Below are positions 9,006-18,593 of a stretch of 64,000 bases of DNA, one piece after another. The stretch is from an uncultured Pontibacter sp. (GTDB taxonomy: Bacteria; Bacteroidota; Bacteroidia; Cytophagales; Hymenobacteraceae): assembly GCF_947495565.1 (NCBI RefSeq), contig NZ_CANLZM010000004.1:124001-188000 (forward strand), given 5' to 3'. Position numbers and translations under genes: made by a program. Within the stretch, counting starts at the first letter, position 1. Each line of letters opens with the position of its first letter. The notes below the pieces were generated by a model that had not been told where the DNA came from, ran no database searches, and saw nothing but the letters and a program-made list of their open reading frames with translations.

Positions 9006-10379
9006 TTGAACCAACACACGCGCACCTTGAACAAGACAATTACCGCTAAGCCAAAACTTTATCAACGCATCCTGTACCCGCTCCTGGAGTTTGTGAAGGC
9101 AGAGTCCTTCAGCGGCATTCTGCTGATGTTCGTCACTATCATTGCTATTGCCTGGGCCAACTCCCCTTGGGCAGACACTTATGAAAAAGTATGGAATACG
9201 CCGTTTACCCTAGCCTTAGGAGATTATGGCCTAACTAAAGCCGCTATACTTTGGATTAACGATGGACTGATGGCCATATTCTTCTTTGTGGTAGGGTTGG
9301 AGATCAAGCGCGAAACAATGGTGGGTGAGTTATCCTCTATTAGGTCTGCAGCCTTTCCGGTTACAGCGGCCTTGGGAGGCATGGTTGTACCGGCTGGCAT
9401 ATTTGTGCTCCTAAATCTGAACAGCGATGGCTTATCAGGCTGGGGCATCCCTATGGCCACCGATATTGCCTTTGCCCTCGGCATTCTTATGCTGCTAGGC
9501 CCCCGTATACCACTCTCTCTCAAGCTTTTTCTTATTGCCTATGCCATTGTGGATGATATAGGGGCTGTGCTGGTAATAGCCCTGTTTTATACTTCGGAGG
9601 TTAACTTCCAGAGCCTCTGGATTGGGTTTCTGCTCTTTGGCTTGCTGCTGGCAGGAAATGCCCTGAAAATGCGCAACATCTGGATCTATGTGCTGGTCGG
9701 TATCATCATGTGGGTAGCTTTCCTGAAATCTGGTGTGCATGCAACGGTGGCCGGTATTCTGTTAGCCATTACCATACCCGGCCGCTCTAAGATAACAGAA
9801 GAAGAATTTGTGAGTAGCACAGGAAACATTGTGGAAGAACTACAAGTTTCCCATTGGGCAGTAAAAGAAGACCCAGACCTGGAGGTCAACAGCGAAGCCT
9901 ACCAAGGCGCGGTGTACACAATAGAGGAAAACTGTGAGGAGGCGCTCTCGCCGATGCACCGGCTGGAACATGCCCTGCACCCTATTGTAGCCTATGCCAT
10001 TATGCCGATTTTTGCCTTGGCAAACGCCGGTATATTTATCAATGCCGACCTGGTGGGCGGTTTATCAGCATCGCTTCCAATAGGCATTATACTTGGGTTG
10101 GTGCTGGGTAAACCCCTTGGTATACTTCTTTTCGCCTGGCTTGCCTCTGCCACAGGCATCGCTGCTAAGCCAAAAGCTTTTAATTGGATGCAGTTGCTGG
10201 CTGTTGGTTTACTGGGAGGCGTAGGTTTTACCATGTCTATTTTCATCGCCAACCTTGCGTTTGCTAACTCTGCTTTACTGCCGCTTTCTAAGTTAGCCAT
10301 ACTTTGTGCTTCTGTTGTAGCGGGTATTGCGGCTTACCTCATCCTACGGTTTTCCGCACCTAAGCCTACGGTTGAATAA
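9006..10379 (+). CDS. nhaA: Na+/H+ antiporter NhaA
   Basis: 457 residues, about 12 membrane helices. The essential pair Asp183-Asp184 is in IVDDIGAVL and another key aspartate is Asp153 in MATDIAFALG; a conserved LGKPLGI segment lies near the C-terminal third. It expels Na+ (and Li+) at alkaline pH. There is no ATG before the first helix, so a TTG at 9006 (or in-frame TTG at 9027) must start it. A hydrophilic insertion of about 55 residues between two later helices (around 260-315) makes it longer than E. coli NhaA. It belongs to the ion-homeostasis block. Confidence 0.93.
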   Translation: MNQHTRTLNKTITAKPKLYQRILYPLLEFVKAESFSGILLMFVTIIAIAWANSPWADTYEKVWNTPFTLALGDYGLTKAAILWINDGLMAIFFFVVGLEIKRETMVGELSSIRSAAFPVTAALGGMVVPAGIFVLLNLNSDGLSGWGIPMATDIAFALGILMLLGPRIPLSLKLFLIAYAIVDDIGAVLVIALFYTSEVNFQSLWIGFLLFGLLLAGNALKMRNIWIYVLVGIIMWVAFLKSGVHATVAGILLAITIPGRSKITEEEFVSSTGNIVEELQVSHWAVKEDPDLEVNSEAYQGAVYTIEENCEEALSPMHRLEHALHPIVAYAIMPIFALANAGIFINADLVGGLSASLPIGIILGLVLGKPLGILLFAWLASATGIAAKPKAFNWMQLLAVGLLGGVGFTMSIFIANLAFANSALLPLSKLAILCASVVAGIAAYLILRFSAPKPTVE

Positions 10380-10439
10380 AGCAAGTGTAAAAAAAGGTAA
10401 ATCCTCTTAAATTACTTTGTTTCACTAACCAAAAAAGAA

Positions 10440-10468
10440 AAACCCTGCTTTTTAATAAGGCAGGGTTT
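10440..10468. terminator. bidirectional terminator between nhaA and the stress protein
   Basis: AAACCCTGC (10440-10448) pairs with GCAGGGTTT (10460-10468). A-rich sequence precedes it and T-rich sequence follows, so it can serve both converging genes. A TATACTT copy lies just right of it. Confidence 0.8.
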
Positions 10469-10491
10469 AGTGTATACTTTGCACGGACGCA

Positions 10492-11412
10492 TTAAGGAGA
10501 TAACAGAGCATCCAGAAAGCCCATGTCTTCGTCTTTTTTCTTGAACACAAGCAGCGGAATATCCAGGTCGTGGCGGAGTATCTTTTCTGTAACACTGCCC
10601 AGCACAAACAAAGCAGCCGCCGACATGCCTTTTGCGCCAATCACTAAAAGGTCGGCGCGTGCGCGCTTAGCCTCTACAACCACTAATTCGCCGATATCTT
10701 CTTCCTCCTGCCGCACCAGCGTCAGTTCTGTTCGGTTGTCGAGCTCCGGAAAATGAGTAATAAGCTTCTCATACTTGGCCTGTGCAAAACCGCGCATACG
10801 CTCATCAAACGATTCGTAGGTCATACCGAGAGTGCGATGGCCGGAGGGCACCTGATACGCGTGCAGGCACACTACGTGTATGTCCGGCTTCTCCTGCGCC
10901 ACCTGCAGCACCCGTTCCAGTGCCATCTCGCTGTATTCCGAAAAATCTATGCTCACCACCACATTTCGTAAGCGCGGCTCACTATTTTCAGGTACAAACA
11001 GTACGCTGATCCTGCCTGTGCGCAGCAGTTTTTGGGCCAGCACACCTGTACCGCGTAAGCTCAGCTTGCGCCCCATTAGCAGCAGGTCAATATTCTTGAT
11101 CTTGGCCCAATGCAGTATTTCTTTTACGGGTGTACCCTCCTCCACCAAAACCTCCACCTGCACTTGCGGCAGTTGTTTAAAAGCAGGCCCCACTAAGGTC
11201 ATAATCATCTCGCGGATGCTCTCGTCGGCAGGAAGGTTATTGCGCTGCAGGCTTTGCAGCAGCTCGCTTGGCACCTCCAGGCTCTTTTCTACATGAATGA
11301 AGTATAGGGTCTCCACATGCAGTTGTCGGGCTAAAAAAGCTGCATACGTCACCATCGACTCGTCCATGCCTGTGAGGTCCAGCCCCACCATCAGTCTGTT
11401 AATCTTGTTCAT
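10492..11412 (-). CDS. universal stress protein with two Usp domains
   Basis: 306 residues in two tandem UspA folds, about 1-140 and 148-295. The second carries the ATP-binding type signature VIGAKGMSAAALFVLGSVTE (G-x2-G-x9-G-S/T); the first has a related MGRKLSLRGTG segment. Tandem Usp proteins respond to energy or redox stress in many bacteria. It lies between nhaA and the Mrp operon, facing away from the latter. Specific role unknown. Confidence 0.9.
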   Translation of the reverse strand: MNKINRLMVGLDLTGMDESMVTYAAFLARQLHVETLYFIHVEKSLEVPSELLQSLQRNNLPADESIREMIMTLVGPAFKQLPQVQVEVLVEEGTPVKEILHWAKIKNIDLLLMGRKLSLRGTGVLAQKLLRTGRISVLFVPENSEPRLRNVVVSIDFSEYSEMALERVLQVAQEKPDIHVVCLHAYQVPSGHRTLGMTYESFDERMRGFAQAKYEKLITHFPELDNRTELTLVRQEEEDIGELVVVEAKRARADLLVIGAKGMSAAALFVLGSVTEKILRHDLDIPLLVFKKKDEDMGFLDALLSP

Positions 11413-11562
11413 AAGAGTAGGTCTTTAGATTGAGTTTGAGCTAAAATAGAATCATTAAAACCAGCACCAGTCATTTGCCGGAGCAACTATGGCGCTAACT
11501 TATAAGTACTCATACTATACATACGCCAACATTCATAATTTATATATAAAAACCAAATTTTC

Positions 11563-13869
11563 ATGTTCTATGCGCTCCTTATAGGTATTTTAGCCGCCGC
11601 GGCTGCCCCGCTTCTGTTCCGGGCAATAGGCCGGCGTGTGGTAGTGCCAATGGTCCTGATTGCGCTGCTGCTGTTTGTATATTATTGTACATTTCTGCCG
11701 CAGGTGCTGCAGGGCCAAAACCTGGTAGAACAGTATAGTTGGGTGCCGGAGTTAGGTATTAACCTGCAGTTCAGGATGGATGGCCTGAGTTTGTTGTTCG
11801 CCCTGCTGATTTCCTTTTTTGGTGCCCTGGTGATGTTATACGCGAGTGGCTATCTGCACAACGACAGGCTGCTGGGTCGTTTTTACCTTTACCTAACTCT
11901 TTTTATGACCGCCATGTTGGGTTTGGTAACTTCAGATAACATATTTTGCCTGTTCATATCATGGGAACTAACCAGTATCAGTTCTTACTTGCTTATCGGT
12001 TTTAAGCAGGCAGACAAAAACGCGCGAACAGCTGCCTGGCAGGCTTTGCTGGTTACAGGCTTGGGTGGTCTGGCTTTGATGGCTGGCCTTATTCTGATCA
12101 GTATTTCAGCGGATAGCTATACTTTCAGCGGACTTACGGAGCAACGGCAGTTGGTGCAGCAGCATATATTTTACCTTCCGGCTGTTATACTTGTACTTGT
12201 TGGCTGTTTTACCAAGTCTGCGCAGTTTCCGTTCCATTTCTGGTTACCCAACGCCATGGCAGCTCCCACGCCTGTCAGCGCTTATCTCCACTCTGCCACA
12301 ATGGTGAAGGCAGGCATATACTTACTGGCCCGTTTGAATCCGGTTCTGGCAGGCCCTGATGTATGGCACTATGCTTTGATGGCAGCGGGAGGTATTACGG
12401 CAGTACTTGGTGCCGTGCTGGCGCTGCAGCACACGGATCTGAAAGCCATACTTGCCTACACAACCATCAGTGCGCTTGGGCTGCTGGTAACCATGCTCGG
12501 CCTTGGCTCTGAGTATGCCGTTAAAGCTATGCTCGTTTTTTTACTGGCTCACGCTCTTTACAAAGGCACCCTGTTTCTGGTAACCGGCTGCATTGACCAC
12601 TCCACTGGCACCCGGGATTTGCAGAAGCTGCATCATTTAGGCCCTGGTATGAAGTATAACGGATGGGCTGCTTCGCTGGCGGCGCTATCCATGGCCGGAG
12701 TTTTTCCCTTTATCGGCTTTGTAGGCAAAGAGCTGCTGTATGAGTCTACACTGGAGAGCCTGCTTTTGCTGGCCGTAAATTTTATAGCGGGTGTTGCTTT
12801 TGTGGCAGTGGCTATTATTATAGGCTTTAGGGTATTTTGGCGAAAAGCGACTGATAAAACCCAACTGCAGCACAAAGCCGGCTTCAAGTTATACTTCCCT
12901 CCTTTGGTGCTGGCCGGTATTGGCTTGCTGCTTGGCGTACTGGTTAGTTCTGTTCCGTCGCCGCTTCTGCAGCAGGGTGCCAGAGCAGTTCTAGCCGACG
13001 AGACAGCCAAACTGAAGCTGAGTCTCTGGCATGGGTTTACGCCAGTACTGGGGCTGAGTGTACTTACAATCATAGCCGGAATGTTAGTCTATTCATTTTT
13101 ACCGGCTATTCACACCCGCGTAACTGCACTACAGCCAGTTTATAAGTATGGCCCAAACGCTGTTTACCATAAGCTGTTTGAGCAGTTTCTGGTAAAAGCA
13201 AAAGCATTTATACTTTGGCTTCAGGATGGCTACCTCCGCAGTTATGTTATGTACATCATGTTATTTTTCTGCGGACTGCTGCTCTTTACCCTCCAGCGAG
13301 ACACCCCCGGCATTAATATTACAGACCGCATTTACCAGCTGCAGGAGGTGAGGCTTTATGAGTTGGTGGTGCTGTTTCTGGTGATAGCGGCTTTGGTATA
13401 CTTGCTGGGCACACGGTCTAGGCTCACATCTATTGTGGTCATGGGCTTAATCGGCTATTCAGCGGCGCTGTTCTATATTCTTTTCGGAGCTCCGGATGTA
13501 GCCATCACACAGTTCTTGATCGAAACGCTTACCGTAGTAATTTTTGTGCTGCTCCTGCATAAGCTGCCCGCTTTTACGTACCTCTCTCATCAGTTTAAAA
13601 AGTATAAATTCATCGCTATTTCTGTATTATTTGGCTCCTTGATGACTTATGTTATGCTGCTGGTGCAGCAGCAGGCTATCCCTTCAGAACTGAAAAAATA
13701 TTATGGAAAGATGAGTTATATGGAAGCTCATGGGCGCAACATTGTAAACGTTATTCTGGTTGATTTCAGGGGGCTAGATACTTTGGGAGAGATAACTGTA
13801 CTGGCAGTGGCCGCGCTGGGTATTTTTTCACTGCTTCGCCTAAATCCAGAGAAAGGAGGTAAACCATGA
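11563..13869 (+). CDS. mrpA: Mrp Na+/H+ antiporter subunit A
   Basis: 768 residues, very hydrophobic. It has a NuoL-like proton-channel core (conserved TKSAQFPFHFWLPNAMAAPT near 220-240) and C-terminal helices like the MbhD/MbhE subunits of complex I relatives, so it is a full-length MrpA. It forms the ion-translocating heart of a multi-subunit secondary antiporter. It is first in a seven-gene operon and its last four bases overlap mrpB (ATGA). Several TATACTT copies lie inside and are read in all three frames, for example Tyr-Thr at 12119 and Val-Tyr-Leu at 13396. Confidence 0.93.
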   Translation: MFYALLIGILAAAAAPLLFRAIGRRVVVPMVLIALLLFVYYCTFLPQVLQGQNLVEQYSWVPELGINLQFRMDGLSLLFALLISFFGALVMLYASGYLHNDRLLGRFYLYLTLFMTAMLGLVTSDNIFCLFISWELTSISSYLLIGFKQADKNARTAAWQALLVTGLGGLALMAGLILISISADSYTFSGLTEQRQLVQQHIFYLPAVILVLVGCFTKSAQFPFHFWLPNAMAAPTPVSAYLHSATMVKAGIYLLARLNPVLAGPDVWHYALMAAGGITAVLGAVLALQHTDLKAILAYTTISALGLLVTMLGLGSEYAVKAMLVFLLAHALYKGTLFLVTGCIDHSTGTRDLQKLHHLGPGMKYNGWAASLAALSMAGVFPFIGFVGKELLYESTLESLLLLAVNFIAGVAFVAVAIIIGFRVFWRKATDKTQLQHKAGFKLYFPPLVLAGIGLLLGVLVSSVPSPLLQQGARAVLADETAKLKLSLWHGFTPVLGLSVLTIIAGMLVYSFLPAIHTRVTALQPVYKYGPNAVYHKLFEQFLVKAKAFILWLQDGYLRSYVMYIMLFFCGLLLFTLQRDTPGINITDRIYQLQEVRLYELVVLFLVIAALVYLLGTRSRLTSIVVMGLIGYSAALFYILFGAPDVAITQFLIETLTVVIFVLLLHKLPAFTYLSHQFKKYKFIAISVLFGSLMTYVMLLVQQQAIPSELKKYYGKMSYMEAHGRNIVNVILVDFRGLDTLGEITVLAVAALGIFSLLRLNPEKGGKP

Positions 13870-14408
13870 GAACTATCATTTTTGCTACAGCCATTCGCTA
13901 CCTGACGCCGGTTTTCCTGTTGTTTTCAGTTTACATACTTTTCAGAGGCCATAACCACCCCGGCGGCGGCTTTATTGGCGGCCTCATCGGCTCAATTGCC
14001 TTTGTGTTTCATGTGCTGGCGCATGGCTCGGAGCGTACGGTTAACACTTACTTTCAACTAACAGTTTTTCATCAGAACAGGCAGGAAAACCATAGCCGCA
14101 CCAAGTATGTCTGGGATCTGGTGGGAGCCAATACCTGGAAGCGCATACAACCTTTTAAGTCAGCTAGTTGGCAGTTTTATATACTGCGTGTGCGCCCGGC
14201 ATATATGATGGCCACGGGCCTTTTTATAGCTGTAACGAGCGGTGTGGTTGGCCTGCTGCGTGGGCAGTCGTTTATGGCCGCTTGGTGGATGGAGGGTGAA
14301 ATACCAATCATCGGGGCGATTGGCACACCCATCTTGTTTGACACCGGTGTTTACCTGCTGGTATTGGGTATGGTCTTGAAACTGGTGTTTACAATGTCTA
14401 AAGAATAA
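13866..14408 (+). CDS. mrpB: Mrp antiporter subunit B
   Basis: 180 residues with hydrophobic helices and the MnhB signature region GHNHPGGGFIGGLIGS near residues 28-43. A true Shine-Dalgarno (AAAGGAGG) sits before the ATG at 13866 inside the end of mrpA, which is uncommon in this window. A polar insertion of about 35 residues (65-100) separates the helices. Part of the Mrp complex. Confidence 0.9.
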   Translation: MRTIIFATAIRYLTPVFLLFSVYILFRGHNHPGGGFIGGLIGSIAFVFHVLAHGSERTVNTYFQLTVFHQNRQENHSRTKYVWDLVGANTWKRIQPFKSASWQFYILRVRPAYMMATGLFIAVTSGVVGLLRGQSFMAAWWMEGEIPIIGAIGTPILFDTGVYLLVLGMVLKLVFTMSKE

Positions 14409-14413
14409 CACGT

Positions 14414-14767
14414 ATGGAAACACTACTTCCGCTTATGGTAGGCTCTCTCTTTGCTGCAGGCCTGTACTTTATACTGCACAGGCACCTGTTCAAGGTTATA
14501 CTTGGGCTGATACTTTTCGGGCTGGCTACTAACCTGTTTCTTTTTGTTGTTGGCGGCCTTACAAGAGGAGGCACTGCTATCATAAACAAACATGAAAAAG
14601 TAGCCGTCGAACCTTACGCAGATCCAGTTCCGCAGGCTCTTTTGCTCACTGCCATAGTGATAGGTTTTGGCATTCAGGCTTTTGCTATCGTCCTGATCCG
14701 GCGTGTCTATCAAACTTTCAAGTCGAACAACCTGGACGAACTCAGGAAAGAAAATGAGGCACATTAG
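14414..14767 (+). CDS. mrpC: Mrp antiporter subunit C
   Basis: 117 residues, three helices, homologous in layout to NuoK of complex I (LILFGLATNLFLFVVGGLTR near 34-53, a DPVPQALLLTAIVIGFG segment near 71-87). It starts five bases after mrpB. Confidence 0.9.
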   Translation: METLLPLMVGSLFAAGLYFILHRHLFKVILGLILFGLATNLFLFVVGGLTRGGTAIINKHEKVAVEPYADPVPQALLLTAIVIGFGIQAFAIVLIRRVYQTFKSNNLDELRKENEAH

Positions 14768-14843
14768 CCTCATAACACCTCCAGGCATCTATCATTTAAA
14801 CCAACGCGTTTACCTTAAAGCACTTACCCTTCTACTAAACCTT

Positions 14844-16373
14844 ATGCCATCAGATCTACTGCTGTTACTACCTTTGCTTATTCCGCTTTACGGCGCTTTG
14901 CTTTGCCTTATGTTTTGGCAGAAGGAGAAGTGGCAGGCGGCAATGGCAGGTTTGGCGCAGGTGGCGTGGCTTGCTGGTTCCGCTTTCCTGTTGCAACGGG
15001 TGTGGGTGCAGGATGTGGTTTCAACCCAAATCGGGAATTGGCCAGCACCTTACGGCATTACGCTTGTAGCAGATGTTTTTAGTGCGCTGCTGTTGCTGGC
15101 TGGGGCGGTTATCGGCTTGGCAGTTTATCTTTTCTCGCTGCAAGGATTGGATGTTACACGTCGGCGTTTCGGGTATTATCCGCTGCTGTTGCTGCTGCAG
15201 ATGGGCGTGAGTGGCGTTTGCCTTACCGGCGATCTGTTTAACTTATATGTATGGTTTGAGGTGCTTCTGATCTGCTGCTTTGCCCTTTTGAGCCTGGGCA
15301 GTACCAAAGGGCAACTGGAGGGTACCTTGAAATATGTCACAATCAATTTTCTGGCGTCTGGTTTACTGCTTACTGGTGTCGGGGTTGTGTATAGCCTTTT
15401 TGGCTCCCTTAACCTGGCCGAACTGGCAGTGCTTGTAAGGCAGCCAACTCACCCAAACCTGCCGCTGCTAAGCATGGCAAGCATTTTTTTTCTGGTAGGC
15501 TTTGGTGTGAAATCCGCTATTTTCCCGCTGTTCTTCTGGTTGCCAGCCTCTTATCATACTCCTCCTATTGCCATCTCAGCGTTTATTGCAGGCCTAATAA
15601 CCAAAGTAGGAATCTATACTTTTATCAGGCTGTTCACGCTCATTTTCGTCAGCGACCTTGGCTTCTTACTACCGTTACTCGCTATACTTTCCGGGCTTAC
15701 CATGCTGGTGGGAGTGATTGGAGCTGCTGCCCAAACTGATTTTAAAAAAATTCTTTCTTTCCACATCATCAGCCAGATCGGGTATATGCTGATGGGGCTG
15801 GCCATTTATACGCCGCTGGCCATAGCAGGAAGTATTTTCTTTATCGTGCACAACATCCTGGTAAAAACCAACCTGTTCCTGATCAGTGGTGTGGTGGCAG
15901 AGCGTTACCGTACCTTCTCACTTAAAAAGCTGGGTGATGTATACTTAGAGCAACCCATACTTGCCCTACTGTTTTTGGTATCGGCGTTAAGTTTGGCGGG
16001 CACCCCTCCTCTATCTGGTTTCTGGGGGAAGCTGATGCTGGCGAAAGCCGGTTTAACAGCCGGAAACTATATTCTGGTGGCTACTTCGCTCTGCGTCAGC
16101 CTTGTCACACTTTTCTCCATGACCAAGATCTGGAATGAGGTTTTCTGGAAGCCCAAAGCGCAGTCACTTGAAAAAAAATTGACTCGTGCTCCTGTTAACC
16201 TCTTTCGCCTTCGGCAGCTCTACCTGCCAGTTATACTATTGCTTGTGTTCATCTTGTTTATAGGAGTGTGCGCTAGGCCGCTTGTTCAGCTGTCTGAGCG
16301 GGCGGCAAATGGGCTCCTGCACATCGAAAACTATACAGAGACAGTATTAACTAATAACAACACGCGCAAATAG
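14844..16373 (+). CDS. mrpD: Mrp antiporter subunit D
   Basis: 509 residues, about 14 helices, a NuoN/NuoM-like proton channel (KSAIFPLFFWLPASYHTPP and conserved lysines). The open frame reaches back to 14703 inside mrpC, but the first 47 residues are not hydrophobic in the family pattern, so the ATG at 14844 (MPSDLLLLLPLL) is chosen; it lies 76 bases after mrpC. An ATG at 14754 overlapping mrpC is the alternative. Works with MrpA in ion translocation. Confidence 0.9.
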   Translation: MPSDLLLLLPLLIPLYGALLCLMFWQKEKWQAAMAGLAQVAWLAGSAFLLQRVWVQDVVSTQIGNWPAPYGITLVADVFSALLLLAGAVIGLAVYLFSLQGLDVTRRRFGYYPLLLLLQMGVSGVCLTGDLFNLYVWFEVLLICCFALLSLGSTKGQLEGTLKYVTINFLASGLLLTGVGVVYSLFGSLNLAELAVLVRQPTHPNLPLLSMASIFFLVGFGVKSAIFPLFFWLPASYHTPPIAISAFIAGLITKVGIYTFIRLFTLIFVSDLGFLLPLLAILSGLTMLVGVIGAAAQTDFKKILSFHIISQIGYMLMGLAIYTPLAIAGSIFFIVHNILVKTNLFLISGVVAERYRTFSLKKLGDVYLEQPILALLFLVSALSLAGTPPLSGFWGKLMLAKAGLTAGNYILVATSLCVSLVTLFSMTKIWNEVFWKPKAQSLEKKLTRAPVNLFRLRQLYLPVILLLVFILFIGVCARPLVQLSERAANGLLHIENYTETVLTNNNTRK

Positions 16374-16382
16374 AAAGCCCAG

Positions 16383-16880
16383 ATGAAGTTACTTTTAATA
16401 CATATCGTAGTGGCAGGCGCCTTAATTTACGCCTATTTCCGACAGCCTGGGGCATTGATACCTTATACAGCTTTGAGCACTGCGCTGCTTTTCCTGCTCC
16501 TCATCATTTTTCTCTGGGTCAGCTCAAAGTTTTACAACAGGTCTTATTATCGTAAGCTGCCCAAGCTTTTCTACTTTTTACTTTACTTTTTGAAGGAGCT
16601 TTTTGTAGCAAACCTGAAAATAGCTTATGACATTGTAACCCCGCATTACAGAATGCAGCCTACTTTACTTGCCTTGCCGCTTAATGCCAAAACAGATTTG
16701 GAGATCTCCTTACTGGCCAACATTATCAGCCTCACACCCGGCACGTTAAGTATAGATATAAGTGAGGATCGGTCCGTTTTGTACGTGCATACGCTCTATG
16801 TAAAGCATGGGGATGTTGAACAGCTGAAACGAAGTATAAAGGATGGGTTTGAACGCAGAATTTTAGAACTGACAGCATGA
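16383..16880 (+). CDS. mrpE: Mrp antiporter subunit E
   Basis: 165 residues: two N-terminal helices (about 1-60) and a soluble C-terminal part with the MnhE hallmark ANIISLTPGTLSIDI near 110-124. Nine bases follow mrpD; the last four overlap mrpF (ATGA). Needed for assembly of the Mrp complex in other bacteria. Confidence 0.9.
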   Translation: MKLLLIHIVVAGALIYAYFRQPGALIPYTALSTALLFLLLIIFLWVSSKFYNRSYYRKLPKLFYFLLYFLKELFVANLKIAYDIVTPHYRMQPTLLALPLNAKTDLEISLLANIISLTPGTLSIDISEDRSVLYVHTLYVKHGDVEQLKRSIKDGFERRILELTA

Positions 16881-17146
16881 GTATTTTACATGTCACACTG
16901 ATTATCTCTATGATAATGCTAAGTATATGCCTGTTGCTGAACGCCATACGCTTTGCCATTGGCCCCACGCTACCAGACCGCATAACGGCATTTGATCTAT
17001 TCGTAGCGAATATTATAGGCATCATCATCATCTACACGGAGCTGACTGATAACGAAGACTTTATAGACGTGGCTATGGTCCTTTCGCTTTTTGGGTTCTT
17101 AGGATCTATTTCCTTCGCCTATTATATTATGAAAATCACCAAATAG
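16877..17146 (+). CDS. mrpF: Mrp antiporter subunit F
   Basis: 89 residues, three helices, with the family segment GPTLPDRITAFDLFVANIIG near 29-48 containing the conserved Asp. Overlaps mrpE by four bases and is followed by mrpG after three. Confidence 0.9.
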   Translation: MSILHVTLIISMIMLSICLLLNAIRFAIGPTLPDRITAFDLFVANIIGIIIIYTELTDNEDFIDVAMVLSLFGFLGSISFAYYIMKITK

Positions 17147-17149
17147 AGT

Positions 17150-17605
17150 ATGGCAGGCACTATAGATTGGGTATTAGTAAAAGAGATAATAAGCTGCGTG
17201 TTTATACTTACAGGCGTAATTTTTATGCTGATTGCCTCAATTGGCCTGCTGCGTTTCCCGGATTTTTACATACGCATGTCTGCCATTACCAAAGGGGCCA
17301 CTTTGGGGTTAGGGTTAATATTGCTAGGTATGGGAGTATACTTCAACCAGCCGGGGGTAATGCTTAAAGTGCTGGCTATTATCGGGTTTACTTCCATTAC
17401 GGCGCCAGTGGCAGCCCACGTTATAGGCAGAACGGCAGTCCAGAACAGAATTTCATTTTGGCCGAAAACCAATTTAAAAGAATTTGAGGATTATATTACC
17501 AAAGAACACCTGGAGCAGCCTATTAACCACGACAAGTATACCGAAGATATAAAAGAAGATATCAGGATGGAGATGGGTGGTGGTGATGATGCTGATAACG
17601 GATAA
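17150..17605 (+). CDS. mrpG: Mrp antiporter subunit G
   Basis: 151 residues: three helices with the MnhG segment GLLRFPDFYIRMSAITKG near 28-45, then an acidic tail ending in a Gly/Asp-rich stretch. Last gene of the Mrp operon. Its final 44 bases overlap the converging phosphatase gene, so the operon has no separate terminator after it. The tail is longer than the MnhG core and its Gly-Gly-Asp-Asp codons are the antisense of a His run in the neighbour. Confidence 0.88.
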   Translation: MAGTIDWVLVKEIISCVFILTGVIFMLIASIGLLRFPDFYIRMSAITKGATLGLGLILLGMGVYFNQPGVMLKVLAIIGFTSITAPVAAHVIGRTAVQNRISFWPKTNLKEFEDYITKEHLEQPINHDKYTEDIKEDIRMEMGGGDDADNG

Positions 17606-18392
17606 AAGGCCTTACAGACTCTGCATACGTTTGATAGGATTCTACTGAAGTAAGCTTGTGCTCAGGATAAGTCAGTGCCGTAAGGGTTCCTCCAAACACA
17701 CAACCTGTATCGATGTTGATGGTGTTGTTTCGCCAACTTGGTTCGTGCACCGGAGTGTGGCCGTAAATCACTACAGCTTTTCCGCAATATTCGGCAGCCC
17801 AGTCTAAACGTATGGGCAAGCCTTTATTATCCGTTTCGCCGGATGTGGGGCCATACAGGCAAAGCTCTCTAACGCCTTTGGTGTTGTGCCCATGCAGCCT
17901 TTCCTCCAGCCCGGCGTGTGCCACTACCAACCTGCCTTCATCCAGTATAATGTGGTGCGGCAGGTTACTAAGAAAATGCTTTACGCGTTCCCGGAAAACA
18001 GCGTCGTAAGGCTCCAACTGCGCCTTGGTAAGTTCCAGCCCGTGGCGCACCTGCACGTTGCGACCAAGCAGCATGCGCAGCAGCTTATCGTCGTGGTTGC
18101 CGCTCACGCAGTAAGCGAGTCCCGCCTCTGCCATATCCATCACCAGTCGCAGCACCTCCGGCGAGTTTGGGCCTCGGTCAACTAAATCACCAACAAAAAT
18201 AACCTTTGCCCCATCTGGCGGCACAACATCATACTTGCTACTTTCCTTATCAAACCGGACATCATATCCCAGGCATTCAAGTAACTCCAGCAGCTCGTTA
18301 AAGCATCCATGTACATCCCCTATCACATGAAAAGGGCCATGTTCTTCCGGAAGCTCAAGATTAAAAAAAGTATGATTTACCTTTTCACCCAT
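17562..18392 (-). CDS. metallophosphoesterase, diadenosine-tetraphosphatase/PrpE-like
   Basis: 276 residues with the calcineurin-type metal motifs GDVHG (25-29), GDLVDRG (68-74) and GNHDD (98-102), plus later histidines (VVAHAG, VIYGHTPVH). Members of the ApaH/PrpE group hydrolyse Ap4A-type nucleotides or phosphoproteins. The C-terminus has five consecutive histidines encoded antisense to the end of mrpG, a 44-base tail-to-tail overlap. A TAATTTTG-type promoter for the divergent ClC gene lies in the region upstream. Confidence 0.88.
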   Translation of the reverse strand: MGEKVNHTFFNLELPEEHGPFHVIGDVHGCFNELLELLECLGYDVRFDKESSKYDVVPPDGAKVIFVGDLVDRGPNSPEVLRLVMDMAEAGLAYCVSGNHDDKLLRMLLGRNVQVRHGLELTKAQLEPYDAVFRERVKHFLSNLPHHIILDEGRLVVAHAGLEERLHGHNTKGVRELCLYGPTSGETDNKGLPIRLDWAAEYCGKAVVIYGHTPVHEPSWRNNTINIDTGCVFGGTLTALTYPEHKLTSVESYQTYAESVRPFIRYQHHHHHPSPS

Positions 18393-18522
18393 ACATCAAA
18401 ATCGGTTTAAAAATTGCGCAAACAATGTGCTGCCTATATATTAACAGCGAAACATGGGTTCAGGTTAGGCTACGGACAAACATTTTTAAGCACCGCATCG
18501 GTTAAAAGAGTGCAAAAAAAGA

Positions 18523-18553
18523 TTGGCCTTGGGCGATGGTCTTTCTAATTTTG
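18523..18553 (+). promoter_or_regulatory. Bacteroidota-type promoter for the ClC gene
   Basis: TTG at 18523-18525 and TAATTTTG at 18546-18553 with a 20-base spacer match the TTG/TAnnTTTG consensus. The expected start is about 18560, leaving a leader of roughly 35 bases before the ATG at 18594. Confidence 0.65.
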
Positions 18554-18593
18554 TAGGAATATACTAAAAAAACCTTCTGGCTTACCACCTATA

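Noticed and set aside
14703..14843. N-terminal 47-residue extension of mrpD overlapping mrpC
   Set aside because: The extension is unlike MrpD N-termini, and the ATG at 14844 gives the usual length.
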